In this document: piece by piece, positions 36,116 through 44,291 of the stretch
Position numbering within the stretch: the stretch's first letter is position 1
Layout of the letters: each line of letters starts with the position of its first letter
Assembly: GCA_038212095.1 (NCBI GenBank)
Contig: JBBQUW010000010.1
Coordinates: forward strand, 15,167-79,166
Source: JAICYJ01 sp038212095
GTDB lineage: Bacteria; Actinomycetota; Thermoleophilia; Gaiellales; JAICJC01
DNA length: 64,000 nt
Direction of reading: 5' to 3'
Translations under genes and position numbers: made by a program
The notes under the pieces: generated by a model
Told to the model about the DNA's origin: nothing
The model's database searches: none
What the model saw: only the letters and a program-made list of their open reading frames with translations

Positions 36116-36916
36116 ATGCGATCACGCGTCCTGCGAGCCAGAGACTGCGCCCGGGCACTGTGGCTGCTGGGCCTCCAGCCCCCGGTCGAGGCGGACGAGC
36201 TTGCCCGTGCCTGGAAGGCGCGCGTTGCGCGCAGCCACCCCGACCTGCACGCCATGTCGGAGGCCCGCAGCGAGGCGGCGACCGTGCTGACGCGTGCGCT
36301 CAACGATGCCCGCGACACCGTGGCCGCGTGGATTGCGAGCGGCCGCGAGTGGCCAGAACCCTCGATGGGCGGCCGCCGGCCACCGCCCCGCCGCCGGCCG
36401 TCGGCCGAGCCGCCTTCGGCGACGGTCTGCAGCCGCACCGGCCTTCGGGCGGGTGACCGGGTGCGGGTGTGGCCGTACGTGAGCGACCCGGTGGTCGTGC
36501 GGGGGACGGAGCTCGAGCCGGGTGCGGGCGTCGTGTGGGTGTTGCTGGCCGACGATCAGGCCGCTCCCGCCGATCGGGTGCGGCTGGCCTCGTTCGGCTG
36601 CCCCGTGTGCGGTGCCTGCGAGGGCCCGGCCGGCGATCCGGTGGTGACCCGCCCGTGCGGCGACTGTTTGGCCGATCTGCGCCGGCTCGATCAGCGTCCT
36701 TCCGACGCCGCGCGCATCCGCACGGCGATCGAGGCCCGCTCCGAGGCGGGCCGCGCCACCGCGCGCACGCTGGACAGCGAGTGGCTGGCGCAGCGGGCGA
36801 CCGATCGTGGGCGCTGGGCGAGACGGCTCAAGATGGCCGGCCCAGACGACCTGTACGCGGCGCTGCTGAGCGCATTCACGCAGGCCTTCGAGCGATGGTC
36901 GGCGCCGGTCACGTAG
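36116..36916 (+). CDS. J-domain-like protein with C-terminal zinc-finger region
   Basis: 266 residues. The first 75 residues fit a J domain: ALWLLGLQPPVEADELARAW, the HPD tripeptide at residues 41-43 (RSHPDLHAMSEA) and a helix III/IV-like end. HPD is the DnaK-stimulating motif, so a co-chaperone role is possible. A Pro/Arg-rich linker leads to a beta-rich middle and a five-Cys cluster GCPVCGACEG plus PCGDCLADL (Cys162, 165, 168, 181, 184). This is not the DnaJ zinc domain, and no C-terminal DnaJ domain is present. Divergent from egtD. Confidence 0.7.
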   Translation: MRSRVLRARDCARALWLLGLQPPVEADELARAWKARVARSHPDLHAMSEARSEAATVLTRALNDARDTVAAWIASGREWPEPSMGGRRPPPRRRPSAEPPSATVCSRTGLRAGDRVRVWPYVSDPVVVRGTELEPGAGVVWVLLADDQAAPADRVRLASFGCPVCGACEGPAGDPVVTRPCGDCLADLRRLDQRPSDAARIRTAIEARSEAGRATARTLDSEWLAQRATDRGRWARRLKMAGPDDLYAALLSAFTQAFERWSAPVT

Positions 36917-37011
36917 GGGCACCATGGTAAAATCGTGACGCGTCGGTCAAGCAGCGGCCGCGCCTGCGCGCCAGCATGTCTCTCACGCCGACGTCGCGAA
37001 GGAGCACCACC

Positions 37012-37722
37012 ATGGCGGAATCGAGCCGGAACGAACCGATCGTTGTGTCCGATATGGCCGAAGGCCGCTGGTTGGTCACGCTCAGCGGGGAGCACGACCT
37101 CTCGACCGCGGGCGACCTGCGTCAGCATCTGGAGCCGATCTTTCGTAGCGGAAGAGCGCTGGTGATCGACCTCGTTGCGGCCGGCTTCATCGACTCGTCG
37201 ATCCTGGGGGTGCTGGTCGAGGCCAAGCAGCGTTCCGAGGACTCGGCCTGCACGCACCTGGCGCTCGTGGTCACTCCTGGCACGGCTCCCGATCGGCTGC
37301 TCGACCTGACCGGCCTGCGCCGCGCGTTCATGATCTTCGAGTCGGTCGATGCCGCGTTTGCCAGCTTCGAGGAGGCGGTCCGCAACGAGCCGGCCGCCTC
37401 CCAGCTGTGGTCTGCCCGAAACCACCGCATCGTCAAGAACGAGCAGACGTTCCGCGACTACAACAACCGCCGCATGGCGTCCGAGCCGATCGAGCCCACG
37501 GATGACGACGAGCTGATCCCGTTCGTGTGCGAGTGCGGCGACTCCGACTGCATCGAGGCGCTGTTGATCACCGCCGCCAGCTTCACCGAGGCGCACTCAG
37601 CGCCGAACAGGTTCCTCGTCAAGCCCGGCCACGTCTACCCAGACGTGGAGCGCGTGATCATCATCGAGGAAAACTTCCTGGTGGTCGAGAAGGTCGCCGC
37701 GATCGTCAACGAGGCGTCGTAG
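37012..37722 (+). CDS. STAS-domain protein fused to a Cys-containing C-terminal module
   Basis: 236 residues from ATG 37012 (GAAGGAG ribosome site). Residues 12-120 form a STAS domain like anti-sigma-factor antagonists, with the phospho-acceptor region FIDSSILGVLVEA (Ser62 or Ser63). The C-terminal module (about 140-235) has NEQTFRDYNNRRM, then FVCECGDSDCIEALLIT (Cys173, 175, 180) and PNRFLVKPGHVYPDVERV, ending in a VVEK-like strand. I recall this small module as a stand-alone unit in actinobacteria, often without a named function. Fusion to STAS suggests partner-switching control linked to metal or redox state. Confidence 0.75.
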   Translation: MAESSRNEPIVVSDMAEGRWLVTLSGEHDLSTAGDLRQHLEPIFRSGRALVIDLVAAGFIDSSILGVLVEAKQRSEDSACTHLALVVTPGTAPDRLLDLTGLRRAFMIFESVDAAFASFEEAVRNEPAASQLWSARNHRIVKNEQTFRDYNNRRMASEPIEPTDDDELIPFVCECGDSDCIEALLITAASFTEAHSAPNRFLVKPGHVYPDVERVIIIEENFLVVEKVAAIVNEAS

Positions 37723-38206
37723 AGCCAACGCCGGGGCTCGTGGGTGAGTCGTCACCCGCCGGCACGACCACGTGGGCGTCGGCGTTGCGATGGGCCCTGT
37801 AGCCGGCGTACGCGCCCGCTCCGACCATGCCGGCGCCAACCACGAGCCTGCCGATCCGTCCTCGCCGCGAATGCTGCTGCTCGGTTGCCGCGAGACCGGC
37901 CGACATCGCTGCCGCTGCAGCCTGGAGCTCGCGCAGCACTCCGGGATCAGTTGCCGCGCGGGTCGCTCCCAGCGCACGGGCGCGCTTTGCCGCCCGGCCT
38001 GCTGCGTCCAGGGCGAGGCGACCCTGTCGTTTCGCATGAGGATCGTTGGCGAACCGTTCCGCCGTGACCTTGGCCCGCTTCACGCCGGTAGCCACAGCGG
38101 CGGCGCCACCAGGTCGGCGCGCCGCGGCGCGGGCAACTCGTATCAGCGGCTTTCGGTTGCGGATCGCAAACATCAGAGCAGCTCGGGCTATCCATTTTTG
38201 AATCAT
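37706..38206 (-). CDS. Basic Ala-rich protein with C-terminal membrane segment, unknown function
   Basis: 166 residues. The N-terminal two-thirds is Ala/Arg-rich and helical (PLIRVARAAARRPG and AAGRAAKRARALGATRAA), followed by a hydrophobic segment RLVVGAGMVGAGAYAGYRAH near residue 125. It overlaps the convergent STAS gene by 17 bp. Composition and an uninterrupted frame support a gene, but there is no recognisable domain. Confidence 0.5.
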   Translation of the reverse strand: MIQKWIARAALMFAIRNRKPLIRVARAAARRPGGAAAVATGVKRAKVTAERFANDPHAKRQGRLALDAAGRAAKRARALGATRAATDPGVLRELQAAAAAMSAGLAATEQQHSRRGRIGRLVVGAGMVGAGAYAGYRAHRNADAHVVVPAGDDSPTSPGVGSTTPR

Positions 38207-38336
38207 GCTTCATGTGTACCCGGCCCTGGCCGCGGTCAAACCTGCTGGGCACGCCAGGGGCGCGCTCGCCCGGTGGTAGGTGGCGCGCTCGGTTGCTCTT
38301 CCCGCCCGGGCGAACCGGGTGTACAACTGCAGTCAG

Positions 38337-39737
38337 GTGAGACGGCGTGTGGCACTTCTGTGGCTTCTGTGGGGGCTCTGTGGCCCCGCAGCGATGGCGT
38401 GGGCAGGCGACTGGCCGGCGTACCTGGGTGGCGTCGAGCACAGCTCCTCGTCACCTGAGTCGGCGATTACGCTGGCCAACGCGGCAACGCTGACAACGGC
38501 GTGGAGCTGGACGATTCCGACGGCGGCCACCGGCCAGCCGGCGGCGCGGCTGTTCGCGAGCCCGACTGTGGCCGGCGGGATGGTGTTCATCGGATCGAAC
38601 ACCGGCGTCTTCTACGCCAGGTCGGTGGCGACCGGTGGCGGCGTCTGGTCTCAGAACCTCGGCCACACGAGCACGCTCACCTGCCAGGGCCGCGGCATCA
38701 CGGCCACCGCCACGGTCGCGTCCGATCCCACCCGAGGGGGAGCGGCGACCGTCTATGTGACAGGCCCTACCGACAAGATGTTTGCCCTTGACGCAGCCAC
38801 TGGCGCGGTGATCTGGAAGCGCCAGATCGCGCCCGTATCCGCCACCGCGAACGCCTACTATGGCTGGTCGTCGCCAACAGTCGTGGCCGGGCACGTCTAT
38901 GTCGGCTTGGCGTCGCAATGTGACAATCCTCTGGTGCGGGGCGGAGTGGTCGAGCTCGATCAGGCGACCGGTACCGTGCTGCACCGCCACTGGACGATCG
39001 GACTGGGCAAGGTCGGTGCCGGGGTCTGGACGAGCGTGGCGGCGACGCCGGACGGGGCATCGGTCTACGCCACCACAGGAAACGGCGACGAGATCCCCGG
39101 CGACGACCAGGGCGAGGGGTACTCGCTGCTGCGACTGGATGGCACGACGATGGGGCGCACCAGCATATGGACGGTACCCGGCAGCGCCCGGCCCGGCGAT
39201 TCGGATTTCGGCGCGTCACCGACGCTGTTCACGGCCGCCATCTCCGGCACTCCCACCACGCTGGTCGCAGCCTGCAACAAAAACGGCGTGCTCTACGTCT
39301 GGCGCGCGGGCACGCCGTCGGCCGGCCCGCTCTGGCAGACCCGCATCGACGACGGCGGACCGAACGCGAACTGTCTCGCAAGCAGCATCGTCGACGGCAC
39401 TGCCCTGTATCAGGCAGGCGGATCCACCAGCATCAACGGCGCCGCCGTGAGTGGATCGGTGTCGCGACTCGACCCGGCCACCGGACAGACCGTCTGGCAG
39501 ATCGCGCTGCCTGCCCCGGTATTCGGGACGGGGTCGATCGATCAGGCGGGCGTGCTGGCCATACCGCTGTATGGGTCGTCCACCAACGGCGGCGTGCAGC
39601 TGCTAGACGCGACCACCGGTGCGGAAATCACCCGCCTCGGCACCGGCAGCGTGTATGCCCAGCCACTCTTCAGCAACGGCCAACTGCTCGTCGCGACCGT
39701 TGCGGGCACCCTGACCGCCTACGCACCTACCCCGTGA
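38337..39737 (+). CDS. Secreted PQQ-type (BamB-like) beta-propeller protein
   Basis: 466 residues from GTG 38337, which gives a clean signal peptide (VALLWLLWGLCGPAAMAWA). The mature protein begins DWPAYLGGVEHSS, the usual start of PQQ/quinoprotein propellers. Blade motifs: LFASPTVAGGMVFIGSNTG, DKMFALDAATGAVIWKRQ, GWSSPTVVAGHVYVGLAS and LLDATTGAEITRLG. No signs of a cofactor-dependent dehydrogenase (no heme motif). Likely binding or scaffolding on the outer face; specific role unknown. Confidence 0.82.
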   Translation: MRRRVALLWLLWGLCGPAAMAWAGDWPAYLGGVEHSSSSPESAITLANAATLTTAWSWTIPTAATGQPAARLFASPTVAGGMVFIGSNTGVFYARSVATGGGVWSQNLGHTSTLTCQGRGITATATVASDPTRGGAATVYVTGPTDKMFALDAATGAVIWKRQIAPVSATANAYYGWSSPTVVAGHVYVGLASQCDNPLVRGGVVELDQATGTVLHRHWTIGLGKVGAGVWTSVAATPDGASVYATTGNGDEIPGDDQGEGYSLLRLDGTTMGRTSIWTVPGSARPGDSDFGASPTLFTAAISGTPTTLVAACNKNGVLYVWRAGTPSAGPLWQTRIDDGGPNANCLASSIVDGTALYQAGGSTSINGAAVSGSVSRLDPATGQTVWQIALPAPVFGTGSIDQAGVLAIPLYGSSTNGGVQLLDATTGAEITRLGTGSVYAQPLFSNGQLLVATVAGTLTAYAPTP

Positions 39738-39753
39738 GCGCGTCAATCAGTTG

Positions 39754-39782
39754 GGGTCACGAGCCGGCAAGGCTCGTGACCC
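39754..39782 (+). terminator. Strong hairpin after the PQQ-propeller gene
   Basis: A perfect 12-bp stem (GGGTCACGAGCC with GGCTCGTGACCC) around a GGCAA loop, 17 bp after the stop codon. Only a weak pyrimidine run (CCGTTCTCC, overlapping the stem end) is present. It could act in both directions, as the next annotated feature is on the minus strand. Confidence 0.6.
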
Positions 39783-39796
39783 GTTCTCCAGACGGC

Positions 39797-39940
39797 TCAG
39801 CGCTGCGGCGTGCGCCGCGACCGCCACGCAGCGTCCACGAGCGACTCTTTTAGCCGCAGGCGCGTCGTCGCGAGCGTGACGTCGTGCTCGCGCTTCACCG
39901 CCGAGGCCGCCCTCTGATTGGATTGCTTCGTGCCTGACAT
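39797..39940 (-). CDS. Possible small basic protein
   Basis: 47 residues from ATG 39940, preceded closely by GGCGGAAAG. MSGTKQSNQRAASAVKREHD and the rest are polar and basic, ending RSRRTPQR. No domain is recognised. The frame stays open upstream to 40132 but that part is Arg/Pro-rich and not convincing. The remaining sequence to 40149 holds only the upstream region of the next gene. Confidence 0.3.
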   Translation of the reverse strand: MSGTKQSNQRAASAVKREHDVTLATTRLRLKESLVDAAWRSRRTPQR

Positions 39941-40149
39941 CTTTCCGCCCATTCCCGCGCGTACCGAATATTGAAACGCCGTCTCTCGCTTTGGGCGCGA
40001 CGCCGGATCCGGGTCATGCCTCCTCCGTGCCCGTCGCAGACCATGCGGGGTCGGACAGGGGCGTGGCGCTGCTCGTGGTTGGGTTGACCGACCTTTGGGG
40101 GCGGTGTATGGTCGGCGGCGCTCCACTGTCAAACCACCGGGGGGTCGGG

Positions 40150-41091
40150 ATGAGACGGGTACGCTGGGGTGCGGTGTGTGTGCTGGTTGTGACCGGAGCG
40201 TTGGGGTTCGCCACGCCGGCCTCTGCGACGACTCCGGGCAACAACGGCCGGATTGTGTTCGGCGCAGCCACCGAGAATGGCAGCGTCCAGTTGTTCGTCA
40301 TCGGCCCGCACGGCGACGGGCTGCATCAGATCACACACGTGAACGGCGACGCGGTGCACCCAGACTGGTCACCGAACGGTCGCTGGATCGTATTCGAACT
40401 CGACGGCCCCGTCCGGTGCGACGTCGTCCTGATGCGACCCGACGGCGAGCACATGCGAACATTGCCTGCGCCGCCGGGAAGCGTGTGCGATGCTCAGCCG
40501 TCGTTCACGCCGGCAGGAGGACGAATCCTGTTTGACAGCTTCAACGCATCGCAGAACGACGAGGCGATCTGGGTCGAACGCCTGGATGGGTCTCACCAGC
40601 GTCGACTCGGAAGAGGCGGCGCATTCGGTGCGACCGACCCGAACGCCTCACCGGATGGGCTGCGGATGACGTTCGTCGCGTTCAACGGACACGATCTCGG
40701 CCAGGGCCTGATGCGGACCGGCATAAACGGCCACCATCCGAAGCTGCTCCTTCCCTACAGCTTCGACGTGGCGATCAAGCATGACTGGGCGCCGAACGGC
40801 CGGCGGATCGTGTTCACCAAGTATGCGGATACCTTCGACTTCTCAGCGAACATCGGCACGGTCCGGCCGGATGGCACTCACCTGCGCTGGCTCACCCATT
40901 ACACCGACCCAGATGTCCGCGCTTACGTCGGCGGCTACTCCCCCGACGGTCAATGGATCGTGTTCCGCCTCGAGAACCACGGCAGATACGCACTGATGCG
41001 GATGCACCCAGACGGCACTCACAAGCGAGTCATCCTGCCTCTCTCAGACTTCCGCCCACGCTACATCGACTGGGGTGCCACCCCACGGTAA
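40150..41091 (+). CDS. Secreted TolB-like beta-propeller protein
   Basis: 313 residues from ATG 40150. Signal peptide WGAVCVLVVTGALGFATPASA, then TTPGNNGRIVFGAATENG, a common start of actinobacterial PD40 propellers. Repeated blade motifs: HPDWSPNGRWIVFEL, PSFTPAGGRILFDS, DPNASPDGLRMTFVAF, HDWAPNGRRIVFTK and GGYSPDGQWIVFRL. Function unknown, outside the cytoplasm. Confidence 0.85.
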   Translation: MRRVRWGAVCVLVVTGALGFATPASATTPGNNGRIVFGAATENGSVQLFVIGPHGDGLHQITHVNGDAVHPDWSPNGRWIVFELDGPVRCDVVLMRPDGEHMRTLPAPPGSVCDAQPSFTPAGGRILFDSFNASQNDEAIWVERLDGSHQRRLGRGGAFGATDPNASPDGLRMTFVAFNGHDLGQGLMRTGINGHHPKLLLPYSFDVAIKHDWAPNGRRIVFTKYADTFDFSANIGTVRPDGTHLRWLTHYTDPDVRAYVGGYSPDGQWIVFRLENHGRYALMRMHPDGTHKRVILPLSDFRPRYIDWGATPR

Positions 41092-41151
41092 CTCGAGTAA
41101 CCGAATCGTGGCGGCCGGGTCCGGCCGCCGAGACGACCGAGGAGGTCAGTC

Positions 41152-41688
41152 ATGCGCAAGGGGATAGCTGTCGTGATATCGATCGCGGCCGTGTCCGCGG
41201 CGCTGGTTTCGATCAGCGCAGGGGGCGCGTCAGCCTCGAACAGTCGGCCGACGTTCAAACCGTGGGGCCACTCCCCCACCGCTGCCCGCGGCGGGGCCGC
41301 CCTGACCACCGCTGACGGCGTGCAGAGGCTCGTGCTGAACACCAAGAGCGGGCAGTTCAAGCCGATCGATGCCGACCACAGCGGCAGCGATTCGGTCGGC
41401 GACTACTTCCTGTTCACGGAGACGTTGTGGAACGCGGGCGGAGATCGGATCGGCAACGTCCGGGCGACCTGCACGCACCACTTCAACGGGTCGCTCTGCC
41501 AGGCGAGCATCCGGCTCGCCGGTCGCGGCACGCTGCAGGTTGCAGGTTTGATCACCAGGCGCAACGGGCTGCTCGCCGTGACCGGCGGTACCGGTGATTT
41601 CTCTGATGCCGGCGGAGAGATGGACACATCGGCCGACAATGGAGGCACCACCGGGCAGCTGGTGATCTCGCTGCGGCACCTGGCCTGA
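41152..41688 (+). CDS. Secreted allene-oxide-cyclase/dirigent-barrel-like protein
   Basis: 178 residues with the signal peptide IAVVISIAAVSAALVSISAG. The mature part resembles the AOC-like beta-barrel: GDYFLFTETLWNAGGDRIGN, ATCTHHFNGSLCQASIRLAG (one predicted disulfide), GRGTLQVAGLI and LAVTGGTGDFSDAGGEM. Bacterial members have no known activity. The gene starts 60 bp after the TolB-like gene. A related protein is encoded at 63356-63817. Confidence 0.78.
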   Translation: MRKGIAVVISIAAVSAALVSISAGGASASNSRPTFKPWGHSPTAARGGAALTTADGVQRLVLNTKSGQFKPIDADHSGSDSVGDYFLFTETLWNAGGDRIGNVRATCTHHFNGSLCQASIRLAGRGTLQVAGLITRRNGLLAVTGGTGDFSDAGGEMDTSADNGGTTGQLVISLRHLA

Positions 41689-41696
41689 TCGAGGTC

Positions 41697-41728
41697 GAGC
41701 CGGGGGAACCAGCCATTCCCCCCGGCTC
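41697..41728 (+). terminator. Hairpin after the barrel-protein gene
   Basis: GAGCCGGGGGAA pairs with TTCCCCCCGGCTC (one bulged C) around CCAGCCA, 8 bp after the stop codon. There is no T-run after it. Confidence 0.55.
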
Positions 41729-41769
41729 ACCAGGCGCACGGGTGGGTTGCCGCTCTGCCTTCTTGCATG

Positions 41770-41798
41770 TTGACTTTTTTGTTATGCCCGCGTACGGT
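41770..41798 (+). promoter_or_regulatory. Sigma-70-type promoter for a leaderless small gene
   Basis: TTGACT (41770-41775), exact 17-bp spacer, TACGGT (41793-41798). The predicted transcription start (about 41805) is the first base of the GTG start codon of the next gene, so its mRNA would be leaderless. Confidence 0.6.
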
Positions 41799-41804
41799 CG
41801 GGGG

Positions 41805-42005
41805 GTGGACATAGCTCGGTATCGCGCCACGCTCCAGGCGCTCACCGAGGCTCGTCGGTCGGCCGTGACAGCGATGCTGTGCGGCGACGTTGACGATGCC
41901 GAGCGGGAGCAGTGGCATTGGATCATAGAACTGCTCGACTCGATCGAGCGGGCGTCGCGACGATCGCTGCGGCAAACCATCGTGGTCGCCGAACCGCGAG
42001 GATGA
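41805..42005 (+). CDS. Small helical protein, unknown function
   Basis: 66 residues from GTG 41805 (an in-frame ATG at 41784 lies inside the promoter). Sequence such as DIARYRATLQALTEARRSAV and EREQWHWIIELLDSIERASR predicts two amphipathic helices; only one Cys. No domain recognised. Promoter placement supports expression. Confidence 0.5.
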   Translation: MDIARYRATLQALTEARRSAVTAMLCGDVDDAEREQWHWIIELLDSIERASRRSLRQTIVVAEPRG

Positions 42006-42083
42006 ACCCGCGCCGCGCATCCGAAGCTGGGGCCACACCCACGGGCGTTGCCAGACCAGCGCCCGACGTGGTTGACTTGCGCT

Positions 42084-42260
42084 GTGTCGTGTGACGTCAA
42101 GAAACCGCGGGGCTGCAAGCGCGACGCGATCGCCCACGTGTGGGTCGTCTCGTCTGGCCGCCGAATCAGGGTCGCGCTGTGCGAAGCTCACCTCGCCGAA
42201 TACGATCACCTGCCGGACGCCGAGCGGCTCCAGTTCGCCGAGTGCCACGGCATGCGCTAG
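42084..42260 (+). CDS. Small Cys/His protein, possible zinc finger
   Basis: 58 residues from GTG 42084: VSCDVKKPRGCKRDAIAHVW, then RIRVALCEAHLAEYDHL and a final ECHGMR. Four Cys and several His residues in a CxnC...CxxH pattern suggest a treble-clef or HNH-like zinc site without catalytic residues. The frame is open upstream to 42048. It is followed 23 bp later by a strong hairpin, which supports a real transcription unit. Confidence 0.45.
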   Translation: MSCDVKKPRGCKRDAIAHVWVVSSGRRIRVALCEAHLAEYDHLPDAERLQFAECHGMR

Positions 42261-42283
42261 CGCCGCCGGCCGAGCGCGAAGCG

Positions 42284-42318
42284 GCGCCGATGCACTCAGG
42301 GTGAGGATGCATCGGCGC
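42284..42318 (+). terminator. Hairpin after the small Cys/His gene
   Basis: GCGCCGATGCA and TGCATCGGCGC are a perfect 11-bp inverted repeat with a 13-nt loop, 23 bp past the stop codon. No T-run. Confidence 0.5.
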
Positions 42319-42739
42319 GCTTGGCGCGTACGCCGCCTGACACGGGAGCCCACAAACGGTCAGGAGCGGCACCTTCGACGATACGAGGCTCAGGGATCAT
42401 GTCAACTCTCTCAACGTGCGGGATCCTGGAGTTGGGGTCGAGCGGGCGTTGGAGCGCATCGGGCCGAGCGCTGAGGACGTCGTGTTGTGGCGAAGTATGT
42501 GCCAGCCAGCTGTTGGTAAGGGCCGCGGTGTCGCCGGGCTGCCGCCGATGCGTCGCGGCTTGTACGGGCATAGCGAACTGCATCGACGTGCGCGCGCCGA
42601 AGTCGCGGGGCTCGATGCCCAAGCCGCCGGGTAGCGCGCCGCGCTCACCGGCACTCCCATGCCCATGGTGGTGCCCCAGATCACCCCGACCCCTACCCAC
42701 TCGCGCGCTTAGCGTCGCCGAAGATCGGGGAGAGCTCTC
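42319..42739. other. About 420 bp without a supported gene
   Basis: Several frames are open, as expected in GC-rich DNA. The best is a 72-codon plus-strand frame at 42416-42634 starting GTG (VRDPGVGVERALERIGPSAE), with mixed third-position usage and no ribosome site or domain. I do not call it. Confidence 0.3.
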
Positions 42740-42768
42740 TTGATCGTTTCTGGGCTGGCTGGTACAGT
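42740..42768 (+). promoter_or_regulatory. Promoter of the IPT/TIG-domain gene
   Basis: TTGATC (42740-42745), 17-bp spacer, TACAGT (42763-42768); start predicted near 42775. GGAGGGG at 42780-42786 then precedes GTG 42797. This rules out the ATG at 42740 as the translation start. Confidence 0.6.
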
Positions 42769-42796
42769 CGCAGCGTCTCGGAGGGGCGGTGCAGGC

Positions 42797-43924
42797 GTGA
42801 GATCCAGGTCGTGGACGGCTGGTCTTGGTGTGGGCTTGCTGTGCGCGATAGTGGTAGCGCCGACGGCTTCTGCATCGACGGACGTGGTGGCGAACGCGGG
42901 TTTCGAGACCGGGAACGTGACGGGGTGGATCGCATCGCCGGCACCGGGTGGGGCGGTCTCGGTCGTATCGAGCTTCGGGTATGCCGATGGTTGTGGCGAT
43001 ACCTTTCTAGGGCAGACGTGGGCGCCGGTCGATGGGTCGAGCTTCGCGCTTCTCAACGCTGGGTCGGCGGCCGGCGGTAATTACACGATCCTCGACCAAG
43101 CGGTTCGCGTGACGGCGGGCTCGACGATCTCGGGACTCGCCTTCCTCTGTTCCAGCGAGACGTATGCCAACAACACTGCGCCATTCGATGATGACGCCGA
43201 GATCGCGATACGCAAGTCAGGAGTTGACACAGCAGTCGTCTACAGGGATCACGCTCGAGCCGAGTTGCCGTGCGGGTACACCGGATCAATTCCGATCCCA
43301 GGACAGACGGTGTGCAGCGGGCTAGGGAACCCGGCGTGGGCCCTGCAATGGTCGTACACCTTCCCCAGCACCGGGACGTATACGGTCGAAGCACGCGTCG
43401 AAAACGTCGGCGACGCGCTCTTACCGACGTGGCTGGGCGTGGACGCGGTGCGCCTGGTCTCGGCCCAGACGTTCGCGCCACTGTCAGGGATCACCGGTAG
43501 CACAGTGACGATTACCGGCACCGATCTTGGCGGCGCGACCGCGGTGGACTTCGCCGGCCTGGCCGCGCGCTTCATGGTGCTCTCCCCAACCCAGGTGCGC
43601 GTCACCGTTCCGGTCGGTGCCAGCAGTGGCCGGATCGCGGTGACAACGCCGGACGGCATAGCGACCTCCCAGTACGGCTACGCCGTCACCCTGTCGATCT
43701 GGACTCGCAGCCCTGCAAAGGCCGCTCCTGGATCATCGGTGACCTTGACCGGCGTCGGCTTCGCGAACGCGTCAGCCGTCGCATTCGCGGGTACACCGGC
43801 CCAGTTCACCATCCTCTCCGACGGCCGCATCAGCACCATCGTGCCCGCCGGCGCCACATCGGGCCCGATCACCGTCACGACACCGCTCGGCACCGTTCGC
43901 AGCAAGAAGTTCACCGTAGCCTGA
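42797..43924 (+). CDS. Secreted protein with two IPT/TIG domains
   Basis: 375 residues from GTG 42797. Signal peptide GLGVGLLCAIVVAPTASAS. A carbohydrate-binding-like beta domain follows (VVANAGFETGNVTGWIASP, typical of a DUF/CBM-like jelly roll) up to about residue 205, then two IPT/TIG immunoglobulin folds: FAPLSGITGSTVTITGTDLG with AVDFAGLAARFMVLSPTQ, and SPAKAAPGSSVTLTGVGF with AVAFAGTPAQFTILSDGR. Probably a cell-surface or matrix adhesin-type protein. Confidence 0.82.
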   Translation: MRSRSWTAGLGVGLLCAIVVAPTASASTDVVANAGFETGNVTGWIASPAPGGAVSVVSSFGYADGCGDTFLGQTWAPVDGSSFALLNAGSAAGGNYTILDQAVRVTAGSTISGLAFLCSSETYANNTAPFDDDAEIAIRKSGVDTAVVYRDHARAELPCGYTGSIPIPGQTVCSGLGNPAWALQWSYTFPSTGTYTVEARVENVGDALLPTWLGVDAVRLVSAQTFAPLSGITGSTVTITGTDLGGATAVDFAGLAARFMVLSPTQVRVTVPVGASSGRIAVTTPDGIATSQYGYAVTLSIWTRSPAKAAPGSSVTLTGVGFANASAVAFAGTPAQFTILSDGRISTIVPAGATSGPITVTTPLGTVRSKKFTVA

Positions 43925-43954
43925 ACTCCCTGTAGCGCGTACGCCCGCGCCTAG

Positions 43955-43978
43955 TCGCGGCTCCGGTCGGAGCCGCGA
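43955..43978 (+). terminator. Hairpin after the IPT/TIG gene
   Basis: TCGCGGCTCC-GGTC-GGAGCCGCGA, perfect 10-bp stem with a 4-nt loop, 30 bp after the stop codon. No T-run follows. The rest of the gap to the tRNA holds nothing I recognise. Confidence 0.55.
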
Positions 43979-44161
43979 TCGACGCTAAACTTGCTACGCC
44001 CACGTCTTCGCCGATGCACAGATCCGTACCGCGGTGCAGATTGGGGACGCTGTACAGACGGACCGGTTGGGTGTGCGCAATATGTGCGTAACGGCCGAAG
44101 GCGCCGGCTCCGGCAGGCGACCCCACTCTCGTGAGGCCGCCGCCAGAACCGTTTCCGGTTA

Positions 44162-44234
44162 TGGGCGGTACTGGGCTCGAACCAGTGACCCCCAGCTTGT
44201 CGAGCTGGTGCTCTCCCAACTGAGCTAACCGCCC
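44162..44234 (-). tRNA. tRNA-Val (anticodon GAC)
   Basis: 73 nt cloverleaf on the minus strand. Acceptor GGGCGGT pairs with ACCGCCC plus discriminator A. D-arm GCTC-AGTTGGGA-GAGC; anticodon arm CCAGC-TCGACAA-GCTGG with GAC at 34-36; variable loop GGGTC; T-arm ACTGG-TTCGAGC-CCAGT. CCA is not encoded. Position 33 reads C instead of the nearly universal U. All stems are perfect, so the gene looks functional. Confidence 0.92.
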
Positions 44235-44291
44235 TCGTGTCCGCCGCGCGGACGGCACGATTCTAGACGACCGACCGGCGGCCCGTTCCGG

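Noticed and set aside
42397..42743. Overlapping frames on both strands in the 42.3-42.7 kb gap
   Set aside because: No ribosome sites, domains or consistent codon usage; the later part overlaps the mapped promoter of the IPT/TIG gene.
43911..44258. 115-codon minus-strand frame through the tRNA
   Set aside because: It reads across the tRNA-Val gene and contains the typical tRNA-derived peptide pattern.
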